NCBI GenBank assembly: GCA_030837825.1
Contig: JAUQYB010000110.1
Location: 1-64,000, forward strand
DNA from: Albidovulum sp.
Lineage (GTDB): Bacteria > Pseudomonadota > Alphaproteobacteria > Rhodobacterales > Rhodobacteraceae
DNA: 64,000 nucleotides
Direction: 5' to 3'
Position 1 is the stretch's first letter, and every line of letters starts with the position of its first letter. This document shows, in pieces, positions 43,967 through 52,989 of this stretch. The notes below the pieces were generated by a model. That model saw only the letters and a program-made list of their open reading frames with translations. It was not told the origin of the DNA and did not search any database. The position numbers were made by a program, and so were the translations under genes.

Positions 43967-45271
43967 TCAGGCGAATCGGTTCCAGAGGTTTTCCAGCCGC
44001 TCCTGGCGGCCGGAGCGCGGCTGCGGGTCGATGCCCTGAGAGAGAACCCGCGCGGAAATTGCCTCGAGCGTTCCCGTATCAAGCATCGCCTTCGCTGCCG
44101 GCGTCTCCCATCCGGCGTAGCGTTCCGCCCGCGCCCGCTCGAGCGCACCGTCCTGAAGAAGGGCGGCCGCGGCCTTCAGGGCGCGCGCGCACACATCCAT
44201 CGCGCCGACATGGGCAAGGATCAGGTCTGCGGGCTCCAGACTCTGGCGCCGGATCTTGGCATCGAAGTTCGTGCCGCCCGTGGCAAGGCCGCCTGCGCGA
44301 AGGATCTCGTAATAGGCCCGCGCCATTTCCGGCGCGGAATCGGGAAACTGGTCGGTGTCCCAGCCGGACTGGTAGTCGTTCCGGTTCATGTCGATGGAGC
44401 CGAAGATCCCGAGCGACGCGGCGAGGGCGATCTCGTGTTCGAACGAATGCCCGGCAAGGATCGCGTGCCCCTGTTCGATGTTCACCTTCACCTCGTGCTC
44501 CAGCCCGAAGTCCTTCAGGAACCCGTAGACCGTGGCAACGTCATAGTCGTACTGGTGCTTCGAAGGTTCCTGCGGCTTCGGCTCGATCAGGATCGTCCCG
44601 GGAAATCCGATCCTGTGCTTGTAGTCGACGACCATCTGCAGGAACCGCCCCGCCTGCCGCCGTTCGCGCCCGAGGTCGGTGTTCAGGAGCGTCTCATACC
44701 CTTCGCGCCCGCCCCACAGGACATAGTTCTGGCCGCCGAGACGGTGGGTCGCATCCATGCAGGCCTTCACCGTCGCCGCCGACCAGGCAAAGACGTCGGG
44801 GTCGGGGTTCGTCGCCGCGCCCGCCATGAACCGGCGGTGCGAAAAGAGGTTCGCGGTGCCCCACAGAAGCCGCGTCGGCTGCGTCTCCATCTTCCACGCG
44901 ATGTAGTCGACGATTTCCTCCAAGTTCCGCAGGCTTTCGGCGAAGCTTCCGCCCTCGGGCCGGATGTCGGCGTCGTGGAAGCAGAAGAACGGCACGCCGA
45001 GAATGCCGAACATCTCGAAGGCTGCATCGGCCTTCATCCGCGCATGGTCCATCGTCTCGCCGAACCAGGGCCGGGCGAAGGTCTGGCCGCCGAAAGGATC
45101 ATTCCCCGGCCATGCGAAGGAATGCCACCAGGCGACCGCGAAGCGCAGATGATCCTCCATCCGTCTGCCCATCACCAGCTCGTCCGGGTCGTAATGCCGG
45201 AAGGCGAAATCGTTGTCGCTTTCGGGGCCTTCGTGGCGGATCGTCGGAATGTCCTTGAAAAAGTCGGTCAT
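43967..45271 (-). CDS. xylA: Xylose isomerase
   Basis: XylA converts D-xylose to D-xylulose. The 434-residue enzyme has the family segments [11 protein letters not shown], the metal-binding [11 protein letters not shown] and [15 protein letters not shown], and [12 protein letters not shown] near the C-terminus. It is the last gene of the operon, 9 bases after xylB. Length fits class II isomerases. Confidence 0.97.
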   Translation of the reverse strand: MTDFFKDIPTIRHEGPESDNDFAFRHYDPDELVMGRRMEDHLRFAVAWWHSFAWPGNDPFGGQTFARPWFGETMDHARMKADAAFEMFGILGVPFFCFHDADIRPEGGSFAESLRNLEEIVDYIAWKMETQPTRLLWGTANLFSHRRFMAGAATNPDPDVFAWSAATVKACMDATHRLGGQNYVLWGGREGYETLLNTDLGRERRQAGRFLQMVVDYKHRIGFPGTILIEPKPQEPSKHQYDYDVATVYGFLKDFGLEHEVKVNIEQGHAILAGHSFEHEIALAASLGIFGSIDMNRNDYQSGWDTDQFPDSAPEMARAYYEILRAGGLATGGTNFDAKIRRQSLEPADLILAHVGAMDVCARALKAAAALLQDGALERARAERYAGWETPAAKAMLDTGTLEAISARVLSQGIDPQPRSGRQERLENLWNRFA

Positions 45272-45280
45272 GGGGTTCTC

Positions 45281-46717
45281 TCAGGTCAGGCCCTTGATGG
45301 CGGCTTGCGCGGCCCGATAGCGGGCGAAGCCTTCGTCGAAGGCGGGGGTGAGGGCACTGTCGGGCTCGAAGGTGCGGGCGATGGTGGGTGCGGTGGCAAT
45401 CGCGGCCCCGGCGCCCGTGGCGGCCATGAGTCCAAGCCGCGCCGCCCCGAAGGCGCCGCCGAAGTCGCCCGCCACCGGGACCGCGACCGGCGTGCCCAGA
45501 GCCGTAGCGATGGCGGCAAGCCAGTAGTCCGATTTCGAGCCACCCCCGACCGCGATCAGCCTGTCGATCCGCGTGCCGGTCGTGGCCAGCGCATCGCGGC
45601 AATCGCGGATTGCGAAGGCCACCCCCTCGAGAACCGCCCGCGTGGTGGCCTCGCGGTCCGTTGCATGTTCCAGCCCGATGAACGCAGCACGGATCGCGGC
45701 GTCGTTGAGCGGTGTCCGTTCGCCGCCGAGGTAGGGCAGGAAGCGCGTCCTTCCCGGCGCCCTAAGGTGGCCGAGCGCCCCCGTCAGCGTTCCCGGCTCC
45801 GCCCCGGCGAGCCGCGCGAACCAGTTGAGCGCGTCGGTCGCGGCAAGGATCACGCCCATCTGGTGCCACCTGCCCGGAAGCGCATGACAGAAGGCGTGGA
45901 CCGCGGTGGCCGGGTCCGGCCGGTAGCCGTCATTCGCGGCAAAAAGTACGCCCGAGGTGCCGAGCGAGACAAAGGCCTGACCGGCGGACACGACGCCCAC
46001 GCCGATCGCCGCCGCCGCATTGTCTCCGGCGCCTCCGGCGACAACCGCCGAGCCCGGAATGCCGAACCGCGCCGAGATCTCCGGGCGGACCCGGCCCGAG
46101 ATGTCGGACCCTTCGACAAGCCGCGGCATGGTCTCCGGCGTCATGCCGGTCGCGGCGAGAAGCGTCTCGGACCAGTCCCGCGCCCCGGTGTCGAGCCAGC
46201 TTGTTCCCGCCGCGTCCGACATTTCCGCGACATGCTCGCCGGTCAGCCACAGGCGCAGGTAGTCCTTCGGCAGCAGCACTTTTGCCACCCGCGCAAACAC
46301 CTCGGGCTCATGTCGCCTGACCCAGACGAGCTTCGGCGCAGTGAAGCCCGGAAAGACGATGTTGCCCGTGACCGCCCGGAACTGCGGATCGGCATCAAGC
46401 TCGGCCGCCTCGGCGTGGGCGCGGGTATCGTTCCAGAGGATGCAGGGGCGCAGCACGTTGTCCGAGCCATCGATGAGCGTCGCCCCGTGCATCTGCCCCG
46501 AAAGCCCGATGCCGCGGATGGCGGCCCGCCCCTCTGCGGGCAGGCCGCCGATCACCGCCTCCGCCGCCACGATCCAGTCGGCCGGCGATTGCTCGGACCA
46601 GCCGTCATGGAGGCGCGACAGGCTCAGCGGCGCGCTCGCCTCGGCCACGACGCGCTGGTTGTCATCGACGAGAACACCCTTCAGGCCCGATGTGCCAAGG
46701 TCGAGACCGAGGAACAT
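45281..46717 (-). CDS. xylB: Xylulokinase
   Basis: XylB phosphorylates D-xylulose. The 478-residue FGGY-family kinase has the N-terminal phosphate loop [16 protein letters not shown], the [13 protein letters not shown] segment, CILWNDTRA and the C-terminal [12 protein letters not shown]. It starts one base after the ABC ATPase gene and ends 9 bases before xylA. Confidence 0.96.
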   Translation of the reverse strand: MFLGLDLGTSGLKGVLVDDNQRVVAEASAPLSLSRLHDGWSEQSPADWIVAAEAVIGGLPAEGRAAIRGIGLSGQMHGATLIDGSDNVLRPCILWNDTRAHAEAAELDADPQFRAVTGNIVFPGFTAPKLVWVRRHEPEVFARVAKVLLPKDYLRLWLTGEHVAEMSDAAGTSWLDTGARDWSETLLAATGMTPETMPRLVEGSDISGRVRPEISARFGIPGSAVVAGGAGDNAAAAIGVGVVSAGQAFVSLGTSGVLFAANDGYRPDPATAVHAFCHALPGRWHQMGVILAATDALNWFARLAGAEPGTLTGALGHLRAPGRTRFLPYLGGERTPLNDAAIRAAFIGLEHATDREATTRAVLEGVAFAIRDCRDALATTGTRIDRLIAVGGGSKSDYWLAAIATALGTPVAVPVAGDFGGAFGAARLGLMAATGAGAAIATAPTIARTFEPDSALTPAFDEGFARYRAAQAAIKGLT

Positions 46718-46718
46718 G

Positions 46719-47483
46719 TCACGCGATCCCTCCGGGCTTCTTGCCCAGGATGATCATGCCCAGGATGTCTTCGTCGGTCACCTCATTCACCCTGACCGTG
46801 CCGACAAGGTGGCCGTTCTTCATGACCGAAGCGCGGTCGCAAAGTTTCATCACGTTGTGGATGTCATGCTCGATCAGGAAGATGCCCAGACCTTGCGCCT
46901 TCAGTTCCTGGATCAGTTCCGCCACCATCTGCGTCTCATGGGGACCGAGCGCGGCGGTCGGCTCGTCCATGATCAGGATGCGCGCATTGAAATAGACTGC
47001 CCGCGCGATCGCGACGGATTGGCGCTGCCCGCCCGACAGCGCCGAAACCGGCACGTTGAACTTGCGGAAATTGGGATTGAGGCGACCCATGATCTTGCGG
47101 GTCTCGGCCTCCATCCGCACGTCGTCCACCAGCCCCGCCGGCGTCACCAGCTCGCGTCCGAGAAAGAGGTTCGAGGCGGCGTCGAGATTGTCGGCCAGCG
47201 CGAGCGTCTGGTAGATCGTCTCGATGTTGTAGGCGCGCGCGTCGCGGGGGTTCTCGATGCTGGCGGCTTCGCCGTTGATCCGGATCTCGCCGCTGTCGGC
47301 GCGGTAGGCGCCCGACAGGCACTTGATCAGCGTCGACGTGCCCGCGCCGTTGTGGCCGAGAAGCCCAACGACCTCGCCGGGAAACAGGTCGATGGTGACA
47401 TGGTCCACGGCCTTGATGCCACCGAAGGCGATCGAGATGTCGCGCATTTCGACGAGCGGTGCGGGTTTCGCCTGTGCGTTCAT
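46719..47483 (-). CDS. xylG: Xylose ABC transporter ATPase with altered Walker A motif
   Basis: This 254-residue protein is a single-ATPase version of XylG, of the FrcA type, not the 500-residue tandem form of E. coli. It energises import through the adjacent permease. Signature SALSGGQRQ, Walker [12 protein letters not shown] and H-loop IEHD are normal, but Walker A reads GHNGAGTST: Thr49, codon ACG at 47337-47339, replaces the essential Lys (AAG would be one base away). This should abolish ATP binding unless it is a sequencing error. It follows the permease gene by 7 bases and runs into xylB. Confidence 0.93.
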   Translation of the reverse strand: MNAQAKPAPLVEMRDISIAFGGIKAVDHVTIDLFPGEVVGLLGHNGAGTSTLIKCLSGAYRADSGEIRINGEAASIENPRDARAYNIETIYQTLALADNLDAASNLFLGRELVTPAGLVDDVRMEAETRKIMGRLNPNFRKFNVPVSALSGGQRQSVAIARAVYFNARILIMDEPTAALGPHETQMVAELIQELKAQGLGIFLIEHDIHNVMKLCDRASVMKNGHLVGTVRVNEVTDEDILGMIILGKKPGGIA

Positions 47484-47490
47484 GATGCCC

Positions 47491-48825
47491 TCACTTCGCG
47501 CGGCTGCGATAAAGCTTGTCGAGGTAGACGGCGAGAACGAGGACCGAGCCGACGACGACCTGCTGGATCGCGGCGTCGAAACCGATCAGCACCATGCCGG
47601 TCTGGAGGCTCTGCATCACCAGCGCACCGATGATCGCGCCGTAGATCGTCCCGATCCCGCCGCCGAGCGACGTGCCGCCGATCACGGCCGAGGCGATGAC
47701 GTAAAGCTCGTCGAGTGTCCCGAGCGCGTTCGTCGCCGAATTGAGCCGCGCGGAGGCGACGACGGACGACAGACCGCAGAGCAAGCCCATCAGGGCGAAG
47801 ATCTTCACTGTCATCCAGCGGGTGTTGATGCCGGCCAGCTCGGCCGCTTCCGGGTTGCCGCCGATGGCAAAGACGTAGCGTCCGAACCGTGTTCGGGTCA
47901 TCAGAAAGGACATTGCGATGCCCACCGCGACCAGGATCAGGACCGGAATGGCGAAGCCGTGGCTGATGAACAGCCCGCCTTCGGGAACGGCAAGGCCGTT
48001 CGCCTGCGCATACTGGTTCACGATGCCCTTGGGCCAGGGGTAGGCGTTGACCAGAAGGACCGCCCCGATGACGATGCCGCAGCCGACGATCGCCAGGAAG
48101 ACCTCGGCCCAGACCGGGCGAAGCGGAAACTCGAACTTCCGCCGCTGCTTCCGCCCGCTGAGGATCAGAAGGATGATTCCCGCGCAGGCCAGAAGGCCGA
48201 CGATCCAGCTTCCCGTCGCGCCGACCGCGCCATAGGGTCCGCCGCCGAGAAGCGCGAAGGTCGTATCCACCGGCGAGATCGTCTCGCCCCGCGCGACAAG
48301 GAAGGCGACCCCGCGCCAGACCAGCAGCCCGCCAAGCGTGACGATGAAGGACGGGATGCCGCCATAGGCGATGAGAAACCCGTGGAAGGCGCCGATCAGC
48401 ATGCCAAGCGCCATGCCGGTCACGACGGCAATGATCCAGATCAGCGGATGGCCAAGCCCGAGGTAATCCGGCAGGACATAGACCTGCATCACCCCCATCA
48501 TGATCGCGCAAAGCCCGAGGATGGAGCCCACCGACAGGTCGATGTGGCGCGTGACGATGACCAGCACCATCCCCGTCGCCATGATCCCGATGGAGGCGGT
48601 CTGCACCGACAGGTTCCACAGGTTGCGGGGTGTCAGAAAGGCGCCGAAGCCGTTCACGAAATGGCCATAGAGGTGGAACCCGATCCAGATCAGGACAAGC
48701 GCCCCGACCATCCCGAGAAGGCGGGTGTCGAGCTCCGTCGCCTTGAGGAAGCGGGCGGCCGGGCCCTCGGCAGCCTGCGGCGCAGCGGCCGCGGCTCCGG
48801 TCGACGTGGTGGTGGGTTGGGTCAT
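47491..48825 (-). CDS. xylH: Xylose ABC transporter permease
   Basis: The 444-residue inner membrane protein belongs to the BPD_transp_2/RbsC-like permeases, with about ten or more hydrophobic segments. It shows [26 protein letters not shown], the loop [19 protein letters not shown], and the coupling segment [21 protein letters not shown] followed by [21 protein letters not shown]. The N-terminus has a long Ala/Pro-rich cytoplasmic stretch. It lies between xylF (129 bases, with a hairpin) and xylG (7 bases). Confidence 0.95.
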   Translation of the reverse strand: MTQPTTTSTGAAAAAPQAAEGPAARFLKATELDTRLLGMVGALVLIWIGFHLYGHFVNGFGAFLTPRNLWNLSVQTASIGIMATGMVLVIVTRHIDLSVGSILGLCAIMMGVMQVYVLPDYLGLGHPLIWIIAVVTGMALGMLIGAFHGFLIAYGGIPSFIVTLGGLLVWRGVAFLVARGETISPVDTTFALLGGGPYGAVGATGSWIVGLLACAGIILLILSGRKQRRKFEFPLRPVWAEVFLAIVGCGIVIGAVLLVNAYPWPKGIVNQYAQANGLAVPEGGLFISHGFAIPVLILVAVGIAMSFLMTRTRFGRYVFAIGGNPEAAELAGINTRWMTVKIFALMGLLCGLSSVVASARLNSATNALGTLDELYVIASAVIGGTSLGGGIGTIYGAIIGALVMQSLQTGMVLIGFDAAIQQVVVGSVLVLAVYLDKLYRSRAK

Positions 48826-48919
48826 GTCCTCATCCGCCGATGCAGAAGTGGGGTGCGGCCGCCCGACGGCGGAACCGCCAGGACCGGGACGCGGTCGCGC
48901 GCCGGGGTGCCTTGCGCGT

Positions 48920-48945
48920 GGCCCGGCGCCGAAGGACGTCGGGCC
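48920..48945 (-). terminator. Intercistronic stem-loop between xylF and xylH
   Basis: On the minus strand, just after the xylF stop, a 6-bp outer stem (GGCCCG with CGGGCC), one mismatch and four inner pairs form a stable hairpin with a CTTC loop and no T-run. Such hairpins after binding-protein genes usually protect the upstream message, giving more binding protein than permease (known of such operons); here this is inferred. Confidence 0.5.
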
Positions 48946-48954
48946 GGCGCAGGA

Positions 48955-49974
48955 TCAGCAGCCGTTGACGCCTTCGGCGGCGCCTTCGCAGGCCTGTTCC
49001 TTCGAGATATGGCCCGCGTCGATGGCATCGCCGATGTTGTCCTTGGTGATCGGCGTCGGTTGAAGGAAGATCGCGTTCATCTCGACCCCCTTCTCGCCGC
49101 CGGACCATTTCACCGCGCCTTCGATCGTGTCCATCGCGCCACCCTTGGCCAGGGCGATGGCAATATCGCCCGCCGCCTTGCCGAGCTGGCGCGAATCCTT
49201 CCAGACCGACACGGTCTGGGTGCCCCGCGCCACCCGGTTGATCGCGGCAAGGTCACCGTCCTGCCCGCCGACCGGAATCGTCAGGCCCTGGGCTGCCAGC
49301 GCCGCGATGACCCCGCCCGCCATGCCGTCGTTTTCCGCAAGCACGGCATCCACGGCATTGTTGTTGGCCGTGAGGATCTGCTCCATCTCCTTCTGGGCGT
49401 TGTCCGGCTTCCAGCCGTCGGTGAAGGTTTCGCCGACGATCTTGATCTTGCCGGCGTCCACGTCAGCCCCGATCACCTCCATCATGCCTTCCAGAAGGAA
49501 GGTGGCGTTGGGGTCGCCCTTGTCGCCCTTGATGATCGCGAAGTTGCCTTCCGGCTGGGCCGCCTTCACCTTTTCGGCGATGATCTTGCCGACGCCCTTG
49601 TTGTCGAAGGTCAGGTAGAAGGCGCGCTCGTCCTCGATCAGGCGGTCATAGCCGAGAACCGGGATGCCTTCGGCCGCGGCCTTGTCGATCGCAGGGCCGA
49701 TGGCGTCCTTGTCGACCGAAAGGATGACGAGCGCTTCGGCGCCCTGCGCGAGGAGCGCCTCGACATCGGTCAACTGCTTGGCCGCCGAGTTCTGCGCGTC
49801 GGCCGAGACATAGGTGCCGCCCGCCGCCTCGATCGCGGCCTTCATCGCCGCCTCATCGGTCTTCCAGCGCTCTTCCTGGAAGTTCGACCAGCTCACGCCG
49901 ATCGTCTGTGCCCATGCCGATGAGGCAGAAAAACCGGCCGCCAGGGCGACGGCCGCCAGAATGGACTTGTGCAT
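48955..49974 (-). CDS. xylF: Xylose-binding periplasmic protein
   Basis: XylF captures xylose in the periplasm for XylH/XylG. The 339-residue precursor has a signal peptide ending ASSAWA-QT and the two-lobed sugar-binding fold (IGVSWSNFQEERWKTDEAAMKAAIEAAGG, DAIGPAIDKAAAEGIPVLGYDRLI, VLAENDGMAGGVIAAL, VGGQDGD). The start at 49974 has GGGAGGAA upstream; the frame to 50217 would cross the operator region. It is the first gene of the operon and divergent from the ROK repressor. Confidence 0.96.
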   Translation of the reverse strand: MHKSILAAVALAAGFSASSAWAQTIGVSWSNFQEERWKTDEAAMKAAIEAAGGTYVSADAQNSAAKQLTDVEALLAQGAEALVILSVDKDAIGPAIDKAAAEGIPVLGYDRLIEDERAFYLTFDNKGVGKIIAEKVKAAQPEGNFAIIKGDKGDPNATFLLEGMMEVIGADVDAGKIKIVGETFTDGWKPDNAQKEMEQILTANNNAVDAVLAENDGMAGGVIAALAAQGLTIPVGGQDGDLAAINRVARGTQTVSVWKDSRQLGKAAGDIAIALAKGGAMDTIEGAVKWSGGEKGVEMNAIFLQPTPITKDNIGDAIDAGHISKEQACEGAAEGVNGC

Positions 49975-50045
49975 AAGTTCCTCCCGTTCGTGGGGCGTCC
50001 CGCCCGGATCGGCGGATTCGCCGATGCAAAGGAAACTGGCGCTAA

Positions 50046-50065
50046 TAATTTCACTTGTCAAATTA
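50046..50065. promoter_or_regulatory. Inverted repeat in the xylF control region
   Basis: TAATTT (50046-50051) and AAATTA (50060-50065) form a perfect 6-bp inverted repeat with an 8-base spacer, about 70 bases upstream of xylF. It overlaps a TTGACA on the minus strand (50056-50061) that could be the -35 element of xylF, though no good -10 follows at 16-18 bases. It may be an operator. Confidence 0.4.
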
Positions 50066-50161
50066 AAATTACGACAGCAAACTCGAGCTGCGCAAGAAAA
50101 ATACTGAAAACATTGCCGCAAAGCGGAGAAACGAGCGCATATATGCTGAATCGCGGATACT

Positions 50162-50178
50162 TTAGTTAGGCTGACTAA
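50162..50178. promoter_or_regulatory. Operator-like palindrome at the ROK regulator start
   Basis: TTAGTTAGGCTGACTAA is a 17-base palindrome with 7 of 8 base pairs symmetrical, placed just upstream of the ROK repressor gene and 188 bases from xylF. ROK repressors such as XylR bind AT-rich palindromes of this kind, with TTAG/CTAA ends. It is the best candidate operator for repression and autoregulation. Confidence 0.5.
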
Positions 50179-50197
50179 GAAAATGAGGCATCGGAAG

Positions 50198-51469
50198 ATG
50201 GGCACCGTCCGCCGCATCGAATCACGGGCGCAAGGTTGCGGCCCGCTGATCCCGTCGATCTCGGAAGCCGCGCGCCCGCTGCGCCAGCAGATCTTCGAAC
50301 GGGTGCGGGCCGCCGGCTACATGCCGCGTGTGCAGGTTGCGAGGGAACTGGGGGTAAGCCCCGCCTCCGTCACCACGCTGACCTCGGAACTGATCGACAT
50401 GGGCCTGCTGGAAGAGGTGTCCGCCCAGCGCGACCAGGGGGATGGCGGCCGCGGCCGGCCGGCCGTCGCGCTGGGCGTCCGGGCCGATGCGCGCCTTGTC
50501 GCGGGGATCAAGCTGTCGGACCGCGAACATACGGCGGTCATCGTCGATTTTGCGGGCAATCTCATCGCCGATGAGGCGATTCCGCGCCAGCCCGGCGCGA
50601 TGGAACTTGCCGATCTGGTTGACGTGAGCGCAACGCTCGTGGCCGGGCTCTGCTCCAAGGCGCAGATCGATGTCTCGCAGCTCAGCGCCATCGGACTTGG
50701 AGTGCCGGGGTTCGTCGATTCCGCGACCGGCGTCGTCCACTGGTCTCCGGTTCTGGCGGGCCGCCATGTGCCGCTTGCGCGCGCGGCGGGCGAACGGCTC
50801 GGCCGACCCGTCCACATCGACAACGATGCCAATCTCGTGACGCTGGCCGAGCTCTGGTTCGGCGCCGGCCGTGGCCTGTCGGATTTTGCCGTCGTGACCA
50901 TCGAGCACGGGCTTGGCATGGGCTTCGTCATGAACCACCGCATCTATCGCGGCGGGCAGGGGCTCGGCATGGAGCTTGGCCACACCAAGGTTCAGCTTGA
51001 CGGCGCGCTCTGCCGGTGCGGGCAGCGCGGTTGCCTCGAGGCCTATGTCGCCGACTACGCGCTGGTGCGCGAGGCGACAACCGCGCTCAACTGGACGAGC
51101 CGCGAGACGCAGTCGGTCAACATCCTGCTCGAAAGCCTGTTCGACCACGCCAAGGCAGGCAATGCCGCCGCGCGCTCGATCTTCCACCGCGCCGGGCGCT
51201 ATCTTGCCCTTGGCCTCGCCAACGTGGTGAACCTCTTCGACCCCGAGCTTATCATCCTGTCGGGGGAGCGGATGCGGTATGACTATCTCTATGCCCACGA
51301 GACACTGGCAGAAATCAAGGCGCTCGCCCTCAACACCGGGCGACCGGAACCGCGGATCGAGATCCACGCCTGGGGCGATCTGCTCTGGGCGCATGGCGCG
51401 GCGGCGCTGGCGCTGTCGGAAGTGACGGAACGGCTCCTCAGCCCGTCGAGGGAGATCGCGGCGCAATGA
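50198..51469 (+). CDS. xylR: ROK-family transcriptional repressor of the xylose operon
   Basis: The product (423 residues) joins an N-terminal winged helix-turn-helix (RVQVARELGVSPASVTTLTSELIDMGLLEE) to a ROK sugar-kinase-like domain with the zinc-site LCRCGQRGCLEAY and GLGMGFVMNHRIYRGGQGLGMELGH. ROK repressors of this form leave DNA when the sugar binds, and the divergent xyl operon points to xylose. I chose ATG 50198 (GAGG 9 bases upstream); ATG 50183, 15 bases earlier, lies closer to the operator palindrome and lacks a ribosome site. The last bases overlap the FG-GAP gene (ATGA). Confidence 0.9.
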   Translation: MGTVRRIESRAQGCGPLIPSISEAARPLRQQIFERVRAAGYMPRVQVARELGVSPASVTTLTSELIDMGLLEEVSAQRDQGDGGRGRPAVALGVRADARLVAGIKLSDREHTAVIVDFAGNLIADEAIPRQPGAMELADLVDVSATLVAGLCSKAQIDVSQLSAIGLGVPGFVDSATGVVHWSPVLAGRHVPLARAAGERLGRPVHIDNDANLVTLAELWFGAGRGLSDFAVVTIEHGLGMGFVMNHRIYRGGQGLGMELGHTKVQLDGALCRCGQRGCLEAYVADYALVREATTALNWTSRETQSVNILLESLFDHAKAGNAAARSIFHRAGRYLALGLANVVNLFDPELIILSGERMRYDYLYAHETLAEIKALALNTGRPEPRIEIHAWGDLLWAHGAAALALSEVTERLLSPSREIAAQ

Positions 51470-52989
51470 GGGCTGGCGTAATCCTTGCGGCAATTCTCGC
51501 CAATCCGGCCTTTGCGGAGCCTGTTTTCGTCGACCGCGCAGACGGGCTTCCCGTCCGGCACATCTATGCCGGCGGATGGGAGCATTTTGTCGGCGGCGGC
51601 GTTGCCGTCTTCGACTGCAACGCCGATGGCCGGCCCGACATCTTCGCTGCAGGCGGCGAAAACCCCGCGCGTCTCTTCGTGAACGCAACCCGAGCGCCCG
51701 GCGCGCCGCTGACCTTCGCCGAGGGCGGGACACCGGACCTCGCGCATGTCACGGGCGCCTATCCGCTCGACATCGACGGGGATGGAAGGCTCGATCTCGC
51801 GGTGCTCAGGGTCGGGCACGACCTTCTCCTGCGGGGCGGGCCCGGCTGCACCTTCACCGATGCCTCGGACGCCTGGGGCTTTCATCCGCGCGACGCCTGG
51901 ACCACCGCCTTCTCGGCGACATGGGAAAAGGGGCAGGAATTTCCCACCCTCGCCTTCGGTCACTACGTAGACCGCTCGAACCCCGATGGCCCATTCGAGG
52001 CCTGCGATACCTCGGACCTCTATCGCCCGGCCGGGCGCGGATACGGGACGGCCGAGGTCATCGCGCCGGGGTTTTGCGCGCTTTCCATGCTCGTCACCGA
52101 CTGGCGGCGGACGGGCGAGCCCGAGCTTCGCATCTCGAACGACCGCCACTATTACGTGCGCGGCGGCTATGAGCAGATGTTCCGGCTCACCCCCTTGAAG
52201 GAGCGGGTGGAGGACTGGAAGCGCGTTTCCCTCTGGGGGATGGGGATCGCCAGCCAGGATCTGACCGGCGACGGGCTGCCTGAGGTCATGATGACCTCGA
52301 TGGGCGATCAGCTCTTGCAGTTCAACACCGGGACCGGGTTCATCAACGCCCCCTATTCCATCGGCAGCTATGCGCAGCGCCCGTTCACGGGCGACGATGG
52401 CCGCCCCTCCACCGGCTGGCACGCGGAATTCGCCGATGTCGACAACGACGGGCGGATGGATCTGTTCATCGCCAAGGGCAACGTCGACCAGATGCCGTCG
52501 AACGCGATGCGCGACCCCAACAACCTCCTGATGCAACAACCCGATGGCACCTTCGCCGAAAGGGCCGATGTGGCCGGGGTCGACACCACGGACCGTTCGC
52601 GCGGCGCGGCGCTTGCCGATTTCGATGGCGACGGAAAGCTCGACCTTGTCGTGGTGAACCGTCGCGCACCGATGGAACTGTGGCAGAACGTGACCCTGGA
52701 AACGGGTCATTGGGCCGGAATAGAGCCGCAGATGGCCGGCAATACCCGGGCTATCGGCGCCTGGCTGGAACTGCGGGCGGGCGGCAGGATCACCGCGCGG
52801 GAAGTCACCGTCGGCGGCGGCCATGCCGGGGGTCAGGCCGGGCCTCTCCACTTCGGCCTCGGGTCCGCGACCCGGGCCGAGGTGCGGATGATCTGGCCGG
52901 ACGGAACCACCTCGGACTGGACCGCCGTCCCGGTCGATTGCGTGACCAGGCTGCACCCGGACGGAACCGCGCTCCGCCTTTCGCCCTAG
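51466..52989 (+). CDS. Secreted FG-GAP/VCBS-repeat protein with ASPIC/UnbV C-terminus
   Basis: After a short signal peptide (MRAGVILAAILANPAFA) the 507-residue protein has integrin-like FG-GAP repeats with calcium-type loops DCNADGRPD, DIDGDGRLD, DLTGDGLPE, DVDNDGRMD and DFDGDGKLD, and a C-terminal ASPIC/UnbV region (AIGAWLELRAGGRITAREVTVGGGHAGGQAGPLHFGLG, then VRMIWPDGTTSDW). It resembles CRTAC1-like secreted proteins, whose function in bacteria is unknown. Its start overlaps the xylR stop by 4 bases and its stop shares CTAG with the convergent MauG-like gene. Confidence 0.87.
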   Translation: MRAGVILAAILANPAFAEPVFVDRADGLPVRHIYAGGWEHFVGGGVAVFDCNADGRPDIFAAGGENPARLFVNATRAPGAPLTFAEGGTPDLAHVTGAYPLDIDGDGRLDLAVLRVGHDLLLRGGPGCTFTDASDAWGFHPRDAWTTAFSATWEKGQEFPTLAFGHYVDRSNPDGPFEACDTSDLYRPAGRGYGTAEVIAPGFCALSMLVTDWRRTGEPELRISNDRHYYVRGGYEQMFRLTPLKERVEDWKRVSLWGMGIASQDLTGDGLPEVMMTSMGDQLLQFNTGTGFINAPYSIGSYAQRPFTGDDGRPSTGWHAEFADVDNDGRMDLFIAKGNVDQMPSNAMRDPNNLLMQQPDGTFAERADVAGVDTTDRSRGAALADFDGDGKLDLVVVNRRAPMELWQNVTLETGHWAGIEPQMAGNTRAIGAWLELRAGGRITAREVTVGGGHAGGQAGPLHFGLGSATRAEVRMIWPDGTTSDWTAVPVDCVTRLHPDGTALRLSP

